Assembly: GCF_023716485.1 (NCBI RefSeq)
Contig: NZ_CP092418.1
Span: 2,959,001 to 3,023,000 of the forward strand
Length of the DNA: 64,000 bases
From: Microbulbifer variabilis
GTDB lineage: Bacteria > Pseudomonadota > Gammaproteobacteria > Pseudomonadales > Cellvibrionaceae
Reading direction: 5' to 3'
Shown: positions 56,700 to 64,000 of the stretch, piece after piece
How the letters are laid out: each line of letters starts with the position of its first letter
Numbering within the stretch: position 1 is the first letter of the stretch
The notes under the pieces: generated by a model
Databases searched by the model: none
The model's input: only the letters and a program-made list of their open reading frames with translations
Told to the model about the DNA's origin: nothing
Position numbers and translations under genes: made by a program

Positions 56700-57548
56700 A
56701 TGATCAACCTACACATTTATCCTGCACTACTTTTTACGCCAGGCAATAAGCCCAATCTTTTTCAGAAAGCAACAGAGGTAGAAGCCAGCGCAATTATTAT
56801 TGATCTCGAAGACAGTGTACCTGCTAGTGATAAGCAATTAGCCAGAGACAATGCTATTCACTACTGTTCCAAGATCCAAAGCGACAATACTGCCAACATT
56901 ATTCGAATCAACCACCTAACGAGCAATGAAGGACTAAAAGACATACTTGCCATTACTACAACCAAGTTACAAATCGACGCTGTACTTTACCCAAAGACAG
57001 AGTCTCCTAATGATATCCAACAACTTGGTAAACTCCTCGCCCAAACTTATACAGACATAGCCATTATTGCTTTAATCGAAACTGCCTGTGGAACAATGAA
57101 TATCCACAATATTGTTAAGGACAGCCCCAAAAAACTGCAGGCCTTAATGTTTGGTGCCGCAGACTATGCCAACGACCTCAATTGTGACAACTCAATAGAC
57201 GCCCTAAGCTCTGCACGTAGTAAAATCGTGGAAGCTTCAGCAGCAAACAATCTGGCCTGCTTTGACTCCCCCTATTTTGATTTCAATAATGAAGATGGAC
57301 TAAATAAAGAACTAAATATCGTTAAGGGGATGGGATTCAATGGCAAGGCCGCCATTCACCCCAAACAAATTTCTGCTATCAAGTCTTCTTTCAAGCCTAC
57401 TCAAGAACAATACGAAAAAGCAGAGAAAATAGTAGAAATCTATAACAATTCAAAGGGTAAAGCCTGTCAATACCAAGGGGAGATGATTGATGTACCGGTT
57501 TACTCCAAAGCAAAGCAAGTTATCTCTATATTCAATAAACTTAGCTAA
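56700..57548 (+). CDS. CitE-like CoA-ester lyase, probable citramalyl-CoA lyase
   Basis: A 282-residue TIM-barrel enzyme of the HpcH/HpaI aldolase / citrate lyase beta family. It shows LLFTPGNKPNLFQKA, SAIIIDLEDSVPASDKQLAR (Mg-binding Asp/Glu region), ALIETACGTMNIHN (catalytic Glu), MFGAADYANDL and GFNGKAAIHPKQI, all standard positions. The length is that of standalone CoA lyases rather than the citrate lyase subunit, and no citrate lyase alpha/gamma genes are present. In the itaconate pathway this enzyme splits (S)-citramalyl-CoA into acetyl-CoA and pyruvate. Confidence 0.87.
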   Translation: MINLHIYPALLFTPGNKPNLFQKATEVEASAIIIDLEDSVPASDKQLARDNAIHYCSKIQSDNTANIIRINHLTSNEGLKDILAITTTKLQIDAVLYPKTESPNDIQQLGKLLAQTYTDIAIIALIETACGTMNIHNIVKDSPKKLQALMFGAADYANDLNCDNSIDALSSARSKIVEASAANNLACFDSPYFDFNNEDGLNKELNIVKGMGFNGKAAIHPKQISAIKSSFKPTQEQYEKAEKIVEIYNNSKGKACQYQGEMIDVPVYSKAKQVISIFNKLS

Positions 57549-57570
57549 AACCTAAAGGGAAGTGGTGGTC

Positions 57571-58101
57571 ATGCAATTCCAGCCATATAAAAAAATTAAC
57601 GATAATCGCTACCGGGAAGACTTTGGATTTTACTTCGAAGACTTCACAGAAGGTATGATCATTGAACATCGTCCAGGTAGGACATTAACTCGAACAGACA
57701 ATACCTGGATGACACTATTAACAATGAATACGGCACAGTTACACTTTGACGCCCACTATGCACAAAAAACCGAGTGGCAGTTACCGCTAGTGGATAGTAC
57801 TTTAACCCTGGCGATTATAACTGGAATGACAGTAAACACTATCAGCAAGAAGGTAGTAGCCAATTTAGAGTGGGATAAGGTACAGCTACTGAAACCTGTT
57901 TTTGAGGGGGACACCATCTACGCAGAGAGTGAGATCCTATCTAAACGAGAATCGCATTCCCGCCCCACTCAAGGAATAGTGACGGTTGAGACTCGTGGCT
58001 TCAAGCAAGATGGCGAACTATTTATGCGCTTTATGAGAACAGTATTAGTGTATAAGAAAGGACACTCACCAAACTATAACATTGACGAAGCCTCAGAATA
58101 A
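57571..58101 (+). CDS. MaoC-family hydratase, probable itaconyl-CoA/mesaconyl-C4-CoA hydratase
   Basis: A 176-residue hotdog-fold protein. GFYFEDFTEGMIIEHRPGRT and NTAQLHFDAHYAQ are the MaoC start and hydratase helix with the active-site Asp/His, and LLKPVFEGDTIYAESEILSK the typical beta segment. The sequence resembles the mesaconyl-CoA hydratase branch rather than R-specific enoyl-CoA hydratases. It would hydrate itaconyl-CoA to citramalyl-CoA, the step between its two operon neighbours. The ATG at 57571 is favoured over a GTG 9 bp upstream; AAGGGA precedes it. It starts 22 bp after the lyase gene. Confidence 0.83.
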   Translation: MQFQPYKKINDNRYREDFGFYFEDFTEGMIIEHRPGRTLTRTDNTWMTLLTMNTAQLHFDAHYAQKTEWQLPLVDSTLTLAIITGMTVNTISKKVVANLEWDKVQLLKPVFEGDTIYAESEILSKRESHSRPTQGIVTVETRGFKQDGELFMRFMRTVLVYKKGHSPNYNIDEASE

Positions 58102-58420
58102 CTCTGAGATTCCCCTGACTTTTAGAGCGATTGACAGTAAGAGTGGTCCTTTTGAGCTACTTATGCTGTATGCTCAACTGCTAAAACTGACCGTCTACAC
58201 AGAACCATCTTTCGCCTAACGAACAAAAACAAGCTGAAAGGACATTACCCAAAGTAACTGGCACGATAGAACCTGTTTACTTTTGCGCAGGACCTAGCCA
58301 TTCATCATCTTTCTTTGCCGCTCATCCATTATATAAAACCTCCCCTACTAAATTAACTGCACAAAGTTAATCAATATCTAGAATGCCAGCCATTCAACTA
58401 ACCCTATGGAATAATTACTG
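58102..58420. other. 319-bp intergenic region, duplicated promoter area
   Basis: No gene. The last 120 bp resemble the segment before the second hydrolase gene at 60303 (shared CCGCTCAT, CCTACTAAATT, GCCAGCCATTCAA-like steps), showing that upstream DNA was copied together with the coding region. Confidence 0.5.
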
Positions 58421-59851
58421 ATGCAAACGATCAAAACGAAATTTAGAGTTACCAAGTGGCGATTAAAGTCATTAATCCTAGCCACTTTATTGACTTCCAA
58501 CGCTATGGCCACTGACATTGAAGGCGACTGGAGATCGATGCTTAAAACAAATGATGAGAAGATAATACCAATAGTGATTCAACTAGAGGAGAATAGCGGT
58601 GAATGGACTGGCGTATTAAATAGCCCATCTTTGGAGGAAATGAAATTAGACATTACGGGGCTGGAGGTTATAGATAATAGAATTGTTTTCGAGGTAGAAG
58701 CCCTAGATATCAAATACGAGGGAAGTTACATTAATCAGGTAGACCTAATCGCTGGTGCAAACATTAAGAAAGGCGCATCATCTCTTACATTTTTTAGCAG
58801 AATAAATGACCATATTGATGGTTCTAGCAATCATTCGCAAACACAAAAAAAATCTACTCCATATATTATTGAAGATGTCAATTTTAAAAATAAAGAGACA
58901 AGCAATCTAATTTCGGGAACTTTAACCAAGCCAGTATCCAGAATTAAAGCAACGGCTGTTCTTATCAGTGGTAGTGGTCCCCAAGATAGAGATGAATCTC
59001 TTTTTGGACATAAACCTTTTGCCGTAATAGCCGATCACCTAACCCGGCAAGGATATGCAGTATTACGCTACGATGACCGAGGCGTTGGTGGATCTAGTGG
59101 CAGCTATCAAACAGCAACTACAAAAGACTTCGCAAGTGACACCAGTGCAGCTGTTGACTATTTGAACAGCCGTAGCGACCTACCTCAGGGTAAAACTGGC
59201 TTAATTGGCCACAGTGAAGGCGGTATGATAGCTCCTATGGTTGCCAGTAGGCGTGATGATATTGCATTTGCCATTTTACTTGCTGGGCCTGCAGTTAAAA
59301 TACCAACTATGCTTGCTGATCAGTGGTACCGTGGTCGTAAATTTAATGGTTTATCCGAAGAAATATTAAGCAAACTCAAAGAGTTAGATAAGGAAATCCT
59401 AGAAAAAATTGGCAATCTTGAATTAAATGAACCGCTTAATGATGCCATTCAGGATCTTATTTATTCCAGCATCAGGCTTGAGGGGGTGCCCGAAGAAGAC
59501 ATAAATACCCAATTTGAAGAGGTAAAGAAAGAGTACTCTCTTTTGATATTTCGTGATTACTTAAAGTTCAATCCAGAATTCTATTTAGAACAAATAAAAG
59601 CTCCGCTATTGGCTCTAAATGGTTCTTTAGACTTTCAAGTTGATGCAAAAATGAATTTAGGTAATATACAATCAGTGTTAAATAGAACCGGACATAAAGA
59701 TTTTACGGTCATTGAACTTGACAGAATGAATCATCTTTTTCAAATAGCTAACAAAGGTTCAAGTACTGAGTATGCTGAAATAAAAGAAAGCTTTTCGCCA
59801 AAAGCATTACATGTAATTTCTAAATGGTTAAACGAACGATTCAAAATCTAG
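58421..59851 (+). CDS. Secreted alpha/beta hydrolase (serine aminopeptidase-like), duplicate 1
   Basis: A 476-residue exported protein. After a basic start and signal peptide (LILATLLTSNAMA) comes a beta-rich domain (about 32-150, DIEGDWRSMLKTNDEKIIPI), then the alpha/beta-hydrolase domain: AVLISGSGPQDRDESLFGH (oxyanion region), nucleophile elbow GLIGHSEGGMIAP (Ser about 265), Asp in LALNGSLDFQVD and His in ELDRMNHLFQIA, a full catalytic triad. Such enzymes cleave esters or short peptides; substrate unknown. It has a closely related neighbour at 60303. Confidence 0.85.
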   Translation: MQTIKTKFRVTKWRLKSLILATLLTSNAMATDIEGDWRSMLKTNDEKIIPIVIQLEENSGEWTGVLNSPSLEEMKLDITGLEVIDNRIVFEVEALDIKYEGSYINQVDLIAGANIKKGASSLTFFSRINDHIDGSSNHSQTQKKSTPYIIEDVNFKNKETSNLISGTLTKPVSRIKATAVLISGSGPQDRDESLFGHKPFAVIADHLTRQGYAVLRYDDRGVGGSSGSYQTATTKDFASDTSAAVDYLNSRSDLPQGKTGLIGHSEGGMIAPMVASRRDDIAFAILLAGPAVKIPTMLADQWYRGRKFNGLSEEILSKLKELDKEILEKIGNLELNEPLNDAIQDLIYSSIRLEGVPEEDINTQFEEVKKEYSLLIFRDYLKFNPEFYLEQIKAPLLALNGSLDFQVDAKMNLGNIQSVLNRTGHKDFTVIELDRMNHLFQIANKGSSTEYAEIKESFSPKALHVISKWLNERFKI

Positions 59852-59866
59852 ATTTGACTAGAATTT

Positions 59867-59895
59867 ATGGCTCCAATTTGGGAGCCATTTTATTA
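59867..59895 (+). terminator. Intrinsic terminator after hydrolase 1
   Basis: ATGGCTCC and GGAGCCAT form a stem around a short loop, followed by TTTTATTA. The same stem sequence recurs after the second hydrolase gene, so the terminator was duplicated with the gene. Confidence 0.8.
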
Positions 59896-60302
59896 CATTC
59901 AAACGAAATGCTATTTAAAAAAATCAAATCGAGTGGGTATACTTAAATTAACCTAAAGATTAAAATATATTGGGAAAACCTTATAGATATTGATAATAAA
60001 CGCCCCATACTGGAGCTGATAATTAGTAAACCCTCAAAGATCTATCGGCCGACTAATTCCCTTATAGAGAGATCGATCACAGCAAAACTAGAATACTTTG
60101 CACCCTAGTCTCAAGTCTGTGGTCAACCACTTTATGAGCAAGATATCTGTTTGAATTTCCTATTCAGAGTAATCCTAGACCGCTCATCGCCCCTCCCTAC
60201 CATTCATCCCCTCAGGAAGCCACTCCTACTAAATTTATAACACCAGGCTAATCGACAGGTAGAATATCAACCATTCAACAAGTAGGTACAGGAAGAGTAC
60301 AA
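59896..60302. other. About 400-bp intergenic region between the duplicated hydrolases
   Basis: No gene. AT-rich; the distal 130 bp are the diverged counterpart of the leader before hydrolase 1, and presumably carry its promoter. Confidence 0.45.
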
Positions 60303-61730
60303 ATGCAGCCTATCAAAACACTCTTTGCAGAAGCCAAGTGGCACTTGAAAACAGTAATCCTCACAACTGGCTTAATATCAACCAATGTAATGGCTTCAGG
60401 TTTAGAGGGGGATTGGAGGTCCGTAGCCCAGATTAATGGTGAAAAGAATATACCTGTAGTCATTCACCTGGAAGAAGATAACGGTATGTGGAAAGGCTCC
60501 TTAGATAGCCCTTCCCTTGGGGCTAAGGGAGTAGAAATATCTATGCTGGAAATCCGGGACAGCAGTATCACTTTCGAAGTAGAAGACTTACAGATTAACT
60601 ACAAAGGCACTTACAGTGCAGCAGTTGATCTTGTATTTGGGTTTATCAGCCAGGAAGTGACATCCCCTCTGAACTTTAGCCGGGCATCTGAAGATGCAAA
60701 GAACAGGACTAGCAATCGACCCCAAACACCAAAGGGCCCATTTCCGTATGCTATAGAGGAAGTAAGCTTTAAGAATGCTGCGACAGGCAATATCATTTCG
60801 GGAACACTGACCAAACCAAAGTCTAATATCAAAGCAACTGCTGTTCTTATCAGTGGTTCTGGGCCTCAAGACCGGGATGAAACCCTGTTTGGCCATAAGC
60901 CATTTGCGGTAATCGCCGATCATTTGACACGGCAAGGATATGCAGTATTTCGTTATGACGACCGCGGTATTGGCGGCTCAAGTGGTGACTTTCGAGCAGC
61001 CACCAGCAAGGATTTCGCCAGTGACGCCAACGCAGCTGTAGATTATTTAAACAGCCGTAAAGATCTCCCAAAGGGTAAAGTTGGATTAATAGGACACAGC
61101 GAAGGCGGTATGATAGCTCCCATGGTTGCCAGTAGTCGAGATGATATTGGATTTACCATCTTACTTGCTGGACCTGGAGTTAAAATACCTGAGCTACTGG
61201 TTGATCAGTGGCACCGAAATCGTAAGTTCAATAACTTACCTGAACAAAATATGCAAAGACTTAGCCAGTTAGATAAGGAGATTTTTGAAAGAATTGCTCA
61301 ACTCGGAATGTATGAAAGTCTTAATGATGAGATTCATGAGCTGCTTTATGAAAGCGTGAAGCTCGAAGGCGCTCAGGAAGAGGAGTTGGATGCTCAGGTT
61401 GAACAACTAAAGAAGCAGTATACTACTCCTTGGTTCCGTTATTTTGTTAAGTTCAATCCTGAACCTTATTTGAAACAAACAAAGTCACCACTTCTGGCTC
61501 TTAATGGCTCACTTGATTACCAGGTTGATGCAAAAATGAACCTAAGTAATATACAATCAATATTGAGCAGCGCTGGACATAAAGACTTTAAAACTATCGA
61601 GCTGAATAAAATGAACCACCTTTTTCAAATAGCCAATAAGGGCTCATTTTCAGAGTATGCCGAACTAGAGGAGAGCTTTTCACCTGTTGCCCTCGAAGTG
61701 ATGTCCTCATGGCTGAATGAACGCTTCTGA
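60303..61730 (+). CDS. Secreted alpha/beta hydrolase (serine aminopeptidase-like), duplicate 2
   Basis: 475 residues with the same layout as its neighbour: signal peptide ending near NVMASG, beta domain from GLEGDWRSVAQINGEKNIPV, then AVLISGSGPQDRDETLFGHK, GLIGHSEGGMIAPMVASS (Ser about 265), LNGSLDYQVDAKMN and LNKMNHLFQIANKG. The catalytic triad is complete in both. The two proteins are alike over their whole length but diverged enough (for example in the region about 290-370) to have different substrates. It is followed by a sensor kinase gene 65 bp downstream. Confidence 0.85.
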   Translation: MQPIKTLFAEAKWHLKTVILTTGLISTNVMASGLEGDWRSVAQINGEKNIPVVIHLEEDNGMWKGSLDSPSLGAKGVEISMLEIRDSSITFEVEDLQINYKGTYSAAVDLVFGFISQEVTSPLNFSRASEDAKNRTSNRPQTPKGPFPYAIEEVSFKNAATGNIISGTLTKPKSNIKATAVLISGSGPQDRDETLFGHKPFAVIADHLTRQGYAVFRYDDRGIGGSSGDFRAATSKDFASDANAAVDYLNSRKDLPKGKVGLIGHSEGGMIAPMVASSRDDIGFTILLAGPGVKIPELLVDQWHRNRKFNNLPEQNMQRLSQLDKEIFERIAQLGMYESLNDEIHELLYESVKLEGAQEEELDAQVEQLKKQYTTPWFRYFVKFNPEPYLKQTKSPLLALNGSLDYQVDAKMNLSNIQSILSSAGHKDFKTIELNKMNHLFQIANKGSFSEYAELEESFSPVALEVMSSWLNERF

Positions 61731-61752
61731 TACTTGATAAGAATGTCAAGAC

Positions 61753-61782
61753 ATGGCTCCTAATTTAGGAGCCATCTTACTT
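61753..61782 (+). terminator. Terminator-like palindrome between hydrolase 2 and the kinase gene
   Basis: ATGGCTCCTAA and TTAGGAGCCAT form a perfect 11-bp inverted repeat followed by a short T-rich tract (CTTACTT). It lies 14 bp before the kinase start, so it may also act as a read-through attenuator for the two-component genes. Confidence 0.65.
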
Positions 61783-61795
61783 AGATATATGTGCA

Positions 61796-62881
61796 ATGAG
61801 TATTTTCAAATCCCCAACACCATCCGCAAAATTTTTAGCCTACCATTTTGGTGGCTGGTTGATATTTTCTTTAGTTAATGTTTTCTCTTTAGGGCTTCAA
61901 TCTCAGAATCACACCGATAAAATCGTGATTAATATTATTATTGTAGGGTTTACTACAGGGATCTCTACCCTTCTTACTCGAGAAATCATATATCGATTTA
62001 GCCTCTTTGATAAAAACGGGTATCAACAATGGATTGGCTTCCTATTAGCTGCCATTCCTCTTGGCGGTATAGGCGCCTATATTGCAACTGGCTTTGGATA
62101 TTTATATTACATCTTTGTAGGATATGAAATTCCATCTTCCTTTTGGGAGGTTGTTGTTAGCAATTGGTTCTATCTTACCATTCTTATATTTATTTGGAGT
62201 TTCATTTATCTTACTCTGGTAAATCAAGAGCAATTACGCAAAGCCGAACATGATGCAACACAACTTAAATTACAACTGAACGAAGTAAAAATGAGCGCTC
62301 TAATGGGGCAGTTAAACCCTCACTTTCTATTCAATGGGCTTAATAATATTCGTGGACTAATCCTTGAAGATACAGATAAATCCAGGGATATGTTGACAAA
62401 CTTATCTGACCTTTTACGTTATACGTTAATGGCCCATAAGCATAAAACTGTGTCATTAAGAGATGAATTGGAAATCGTTTGTCAGTATATCGAACTTTTG
62501 AAAATACAATATGAAGATCGATTGTCTTTCACATTGGAAGTTAACGAAGATTTAATGGGAGAGCGGATACCTCCACTCCTAATCCAGCTGCTTGCCGAGA
62601 ATGCCGTTCGCCATGGAATAGAAAAATGTAAACAAGGCGGTGAACTAGTGGTTAAAATCACCAAAGAAGACAATCATATGGTAATCACTGTGATAAATCC
62701 AGGTACTCTCATCAGAGAGTCAACCAAAGAGAGTGGTAATACCGGCCTGGGGTTAATCAATATACAAAAAAGGTTAACCATACAATATGGAGACAAGACA
62801 TATTTTGGAATTGAACAGCAGGGCTCCCAGGTAGTTGCTCGGTGCCATATTCCCTCCTCTCCCTTACAATTAGTGGTATAA
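61796..62881 (+). CDS. LytS/YehU-type sensor histidine kinase
   Basis: A 361-residue membrane kinase. Four membrane helices (about residues 12-35, 45-62, 78-100 and 125-145) are followed by a cytoplasmic coiled coil and the LytS-type phosphoacceptor QLNPHFLFNGLNNIRG (His176). The ATP-binding part has LLAENAVRHGI (N box) and NTGLGLINIQKRL (G box). No extracellular sensor domain is present, so the membrane helices themselves probably sense the signal, as in other family members. It forms an operon with the LytTR regulator 3 bp downstream. Confidence 0.93.
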   Translation: MSIFKSPTPSAKFLAYHFGGWLIFSLVNVFSLGLQSQNHTDKIVINIIIVGFTTGISTLLTREIIYRFSLFDKNGYQQWIGFLLAAIPLGGIGAYIATGFGYLYYIFVGYEIPSSFWEVVVSNWFYLTILIFIWSFIYLTLVNQEQLRKAEHDATQLKLQLNEVKMSALMGQLNPHFLFNGLNNIRGLILEDTDKSRDMLTNLSDLLRYTLMAHKHKTVSLRDELEIVCQYIELLKIQYEDRLSFTLEVNEDLMGERIPPLLIQLLAENAVRHGIEKCKQGGELVVKITKEDNHMVITVINPGTLIRESTKESGNTGLGLINIQKRLTIQYGDKTYFGIEQQGSQVVARCHIPSSPLQLVV

Positions 62882-62884
62882 GAA

Positions 62885-63601
62885 GTGAAAGCCATTATCG
62901 TTGAAGATTCTCGACTCGCACGCAATGAATTAAGAGAGTTACTCAAACCTTATAAGAATATAAACTTAATAGCAGAAGCAAAAAACTGTGAAGAAGCTAT
63001 TCTCCTTATATCAGAGGAAAAGCCTGATTTAGTATTCTTGGATATCAATCTTCCTGATGGCAATGGCTTTGACATACTTGAAAAACTGGATTTCACACCT
63101 CAGGTTATTTTTACAACAGCTTATGACGAATACGCCATACAAGCTTTTGAAGTAAATGCACTGGATTATCTACTAAAACCCATAAACCCTGAAAAACTAA
63201 AGAAAGCTCTCGATAAGACGTCAAGTGAAACACCCACCGAGCACACAAATAGCTTAACAAGCTATTTAGACTCCAACAATAAAATATTTATCAAGGATGG
63301 GGAGCGTTGCTGGTTAATCGAAATTGGAAAAATTCGATACTTTGAAAACTGCGGCAACCATGCTCAAGTATTTTTCGATGACAGCAAGCCTTTTATCTAT
63401 AAATCTCTAACCAAAATAGAACAACGATTAAACCCAGAAGTATTCTTTCGTGTAAATCGACAACAAATTATCAATCTAAACTTTATTAAGAATATAGAAT
63501 CGTGGGTTAATAGTGGATTAATAATAACAATGACCGATGGGAAAGAAATAGAGGTTGCCAGACGGCCAGCCACTCGGCTACGTGAAATGTTAAGCCTCTG
63601 A
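62885..63601 (+). CDS. LytTR-family response regulator
   Basis: 238 residues. The receiver domain (1 to about 118) has the acidic pocket IVEDSRLARNELRELLKPY, phospho-acceptor Asp53 in LVFLDINLPDGNGFDILEKL, and TTAYDEYAIQAFEVNALDYL, then LLKPINPEKL with the conserved Lys. The C-terminal LytTR DNA-binding domain follows (about 135-238: IFIKDGERCWLIEI, IRYFENCGNHAQVFF, FFRVNRQQIINLNFI). It starts at a GTG only 3 bp after the kinase stop. It is the cognate regulator; targets are unknown, the duplicated hydrolases next door being an obvious first guess. Confidence 0.95.
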   Translation: MKAIIVEDSRLARNELRELLKPYKNINLIAEAKNCEEAILLISEEKPDLVFLDINLPDGNGFDILEKLDFTPQVIFTTAYDEYAIQAFEVNALDYLLKPINPEKLKKALDKTSSETPTEHTNSLTSYLDSNNKIFIKDGERCWLIEIGKIRYFENCGNHAQVFFDDSKPFIYKSLTKIEQRLNPEVFFRVNRQQIINLNFIKNIESWVNSGLIITMTDGKEIEVARRPATRLREMLSL

Positions 63602-64000
63602 GAATCAGGCCTAAAAAATAGCAGTGGAGCAAAGCATCAGTTAGATTAGTTTAGACTTGGTAGGATCATTTCCTATTTAAATAAAGTGTACGGCCAAGCC
63701 AAGTCTAAACTACTATAGATTCACCCATATTAAAGTTATAGGCTCAAACTCTGCGACTTAGCTACATCTCAGATTTTCTGATATATACCCCATCAACGAA
63801 TCATACTATTAACCATTTAATCAATCAGGCCTGCAGGGCTAAATCATCAAATTATTGTGTTCAATAGATGGCATTGCAATATGACTGATACTTATACTTC
63901 GGAAAATATTTCAGTTAATCAACTGACCAACATTTTGCTAGACGCTATATTAAACTAACATTTAACATTAGAGATCAATCTGTTAATGATACTTATATAT
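63602..64000. other. 399-bp stretch at the right edge, with a structured inverted repeat
   Basis: No gene seen. It contains the 14-bp inverted repeat at 63647-63712 listed separately; the rest is AT-rich and unremarkable. Confidence 0.45.
63647..63712. repeat. Perfect 14-bp inverted repeat with an internal hairpin
   Basis: TAGTTTAGACTTGG and CCAAGTCTAAACTA bracket 38 bp. Directly inside the left arm, TAGGA and TCCTA form a second small hairpin (63661-63675). The 66-bp unit could fold into a branched structure on either strand. It lies 46 bp after the LytTR gene and lacks a T-run, so it may be a small mobile-type repeat, a structured RNA or a bidirectional transcription barrier. Confidence 0.6.

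Noticed and set aside
1..64000. tRNA, rRNA or CRISPR arrays
   Set aside because: None could be recognised by eye on either strand; the only tandem repeats are coding (TDP linker, PETLPE tail) or the 14-bp array before exoD.

Overview
The window looks like chromosomal DNA of a marine, polysaccharide-degrading gammaproteobacterium, most likely Microbulbifer or a close Cellvibrionales relative. That is an inference from gene content (TPR/ExbBD/AgmX-type envelope operon, giant DUF11 surface protein, AA10 chitin monooxygenase with a CBM5/12 tail, AhpC/AhpF, ExoD, GDYXXLXY/DUF2157 pair); no marker gene or rRNA is present. Base composition is mixed: about 1-21 kb and 33-39 kb look like core DNA, while about 22-33 kb and 39-64 kb are more AT-rich and accessory in character.

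Region 1 (1-19.6 kb, all minus strand) is one envelope system. An eight-gene, tightly overlapping operon runs from 19588 to 9413: a periplasmic coiled-coil protein, a large periplasmic TPR protein, a giant TPR lipoprotein, a small TPR lipoprotein, a small secreted protein, an ExbB/TolQ-like channel, two ExbD/TolR-like subunits and a TonB-like protein with an AgmX/PglI C-terminal domain. It closes with a strong intrinsic terminator. The next gene is an enormous secreted protein of DUF11-type repeats whose first 3045 codons fill positions 9135-1 and which runs off the left edge. The set resembles the energised trans-envelope machines related to myxobacterial Agl-Glt, so it may power or export a surface structure.

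Region 2 (20-39 kb) is mixed: a quinone oxidoreductase-like gene divergent from a LysR regulator; two full copies of an IS5-family element with a frameshifted transposase; small secreted or cytosolic proteins; three tandem DHA2-type MFS exporters; a DUF4174 protein; a double AhpD-like protein; a TIP30-like NAD(P)-binding protein; ExoD; a CPBP protease; and the DUF2157/GDYXXLXY pair.

Region 3 (39-51 kb) is the most unusual. Two directly repeated, diverged ahpC genes about 10.1 kb apart bracket a module with a standalone Gfo/Idh/MocA dehydrogenase, a GST, an ABC-F ATPase, an MFS transporter, and an 1118-residue fusion of Gfo/Idh/MocA dehydrogenase - sugar phosphate cyclase - Gfo/Idh/MocA dehydrogenase. 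The cyclase domain carries C7-cyclitol-type rather than dehydroquinate-synthase-type residues. This is the best candidate for an undescribed pathway: a cyclitol made by a single trifunctional enzyme and exported by the translationally coupled transporter. The second ahpC is followed by ahpF.

Region 4 (51-64 kb) holds a decayed fragment of a CoA-transferase gene, a secreted AA10 monooxygenase, a decayed IS5 copy, a three-gene operon matching the itaconate degradation set (CoA-transferase, CitE-like lyase, MaoC-like hydratase), a tandem duplication of a secreted alpha/beta hydrolase, and a LytS/LytR-type two-component pair, followed by a structured inverted repeat near the right edge. No rRNA, tRNA or CRISPR array was recognised.
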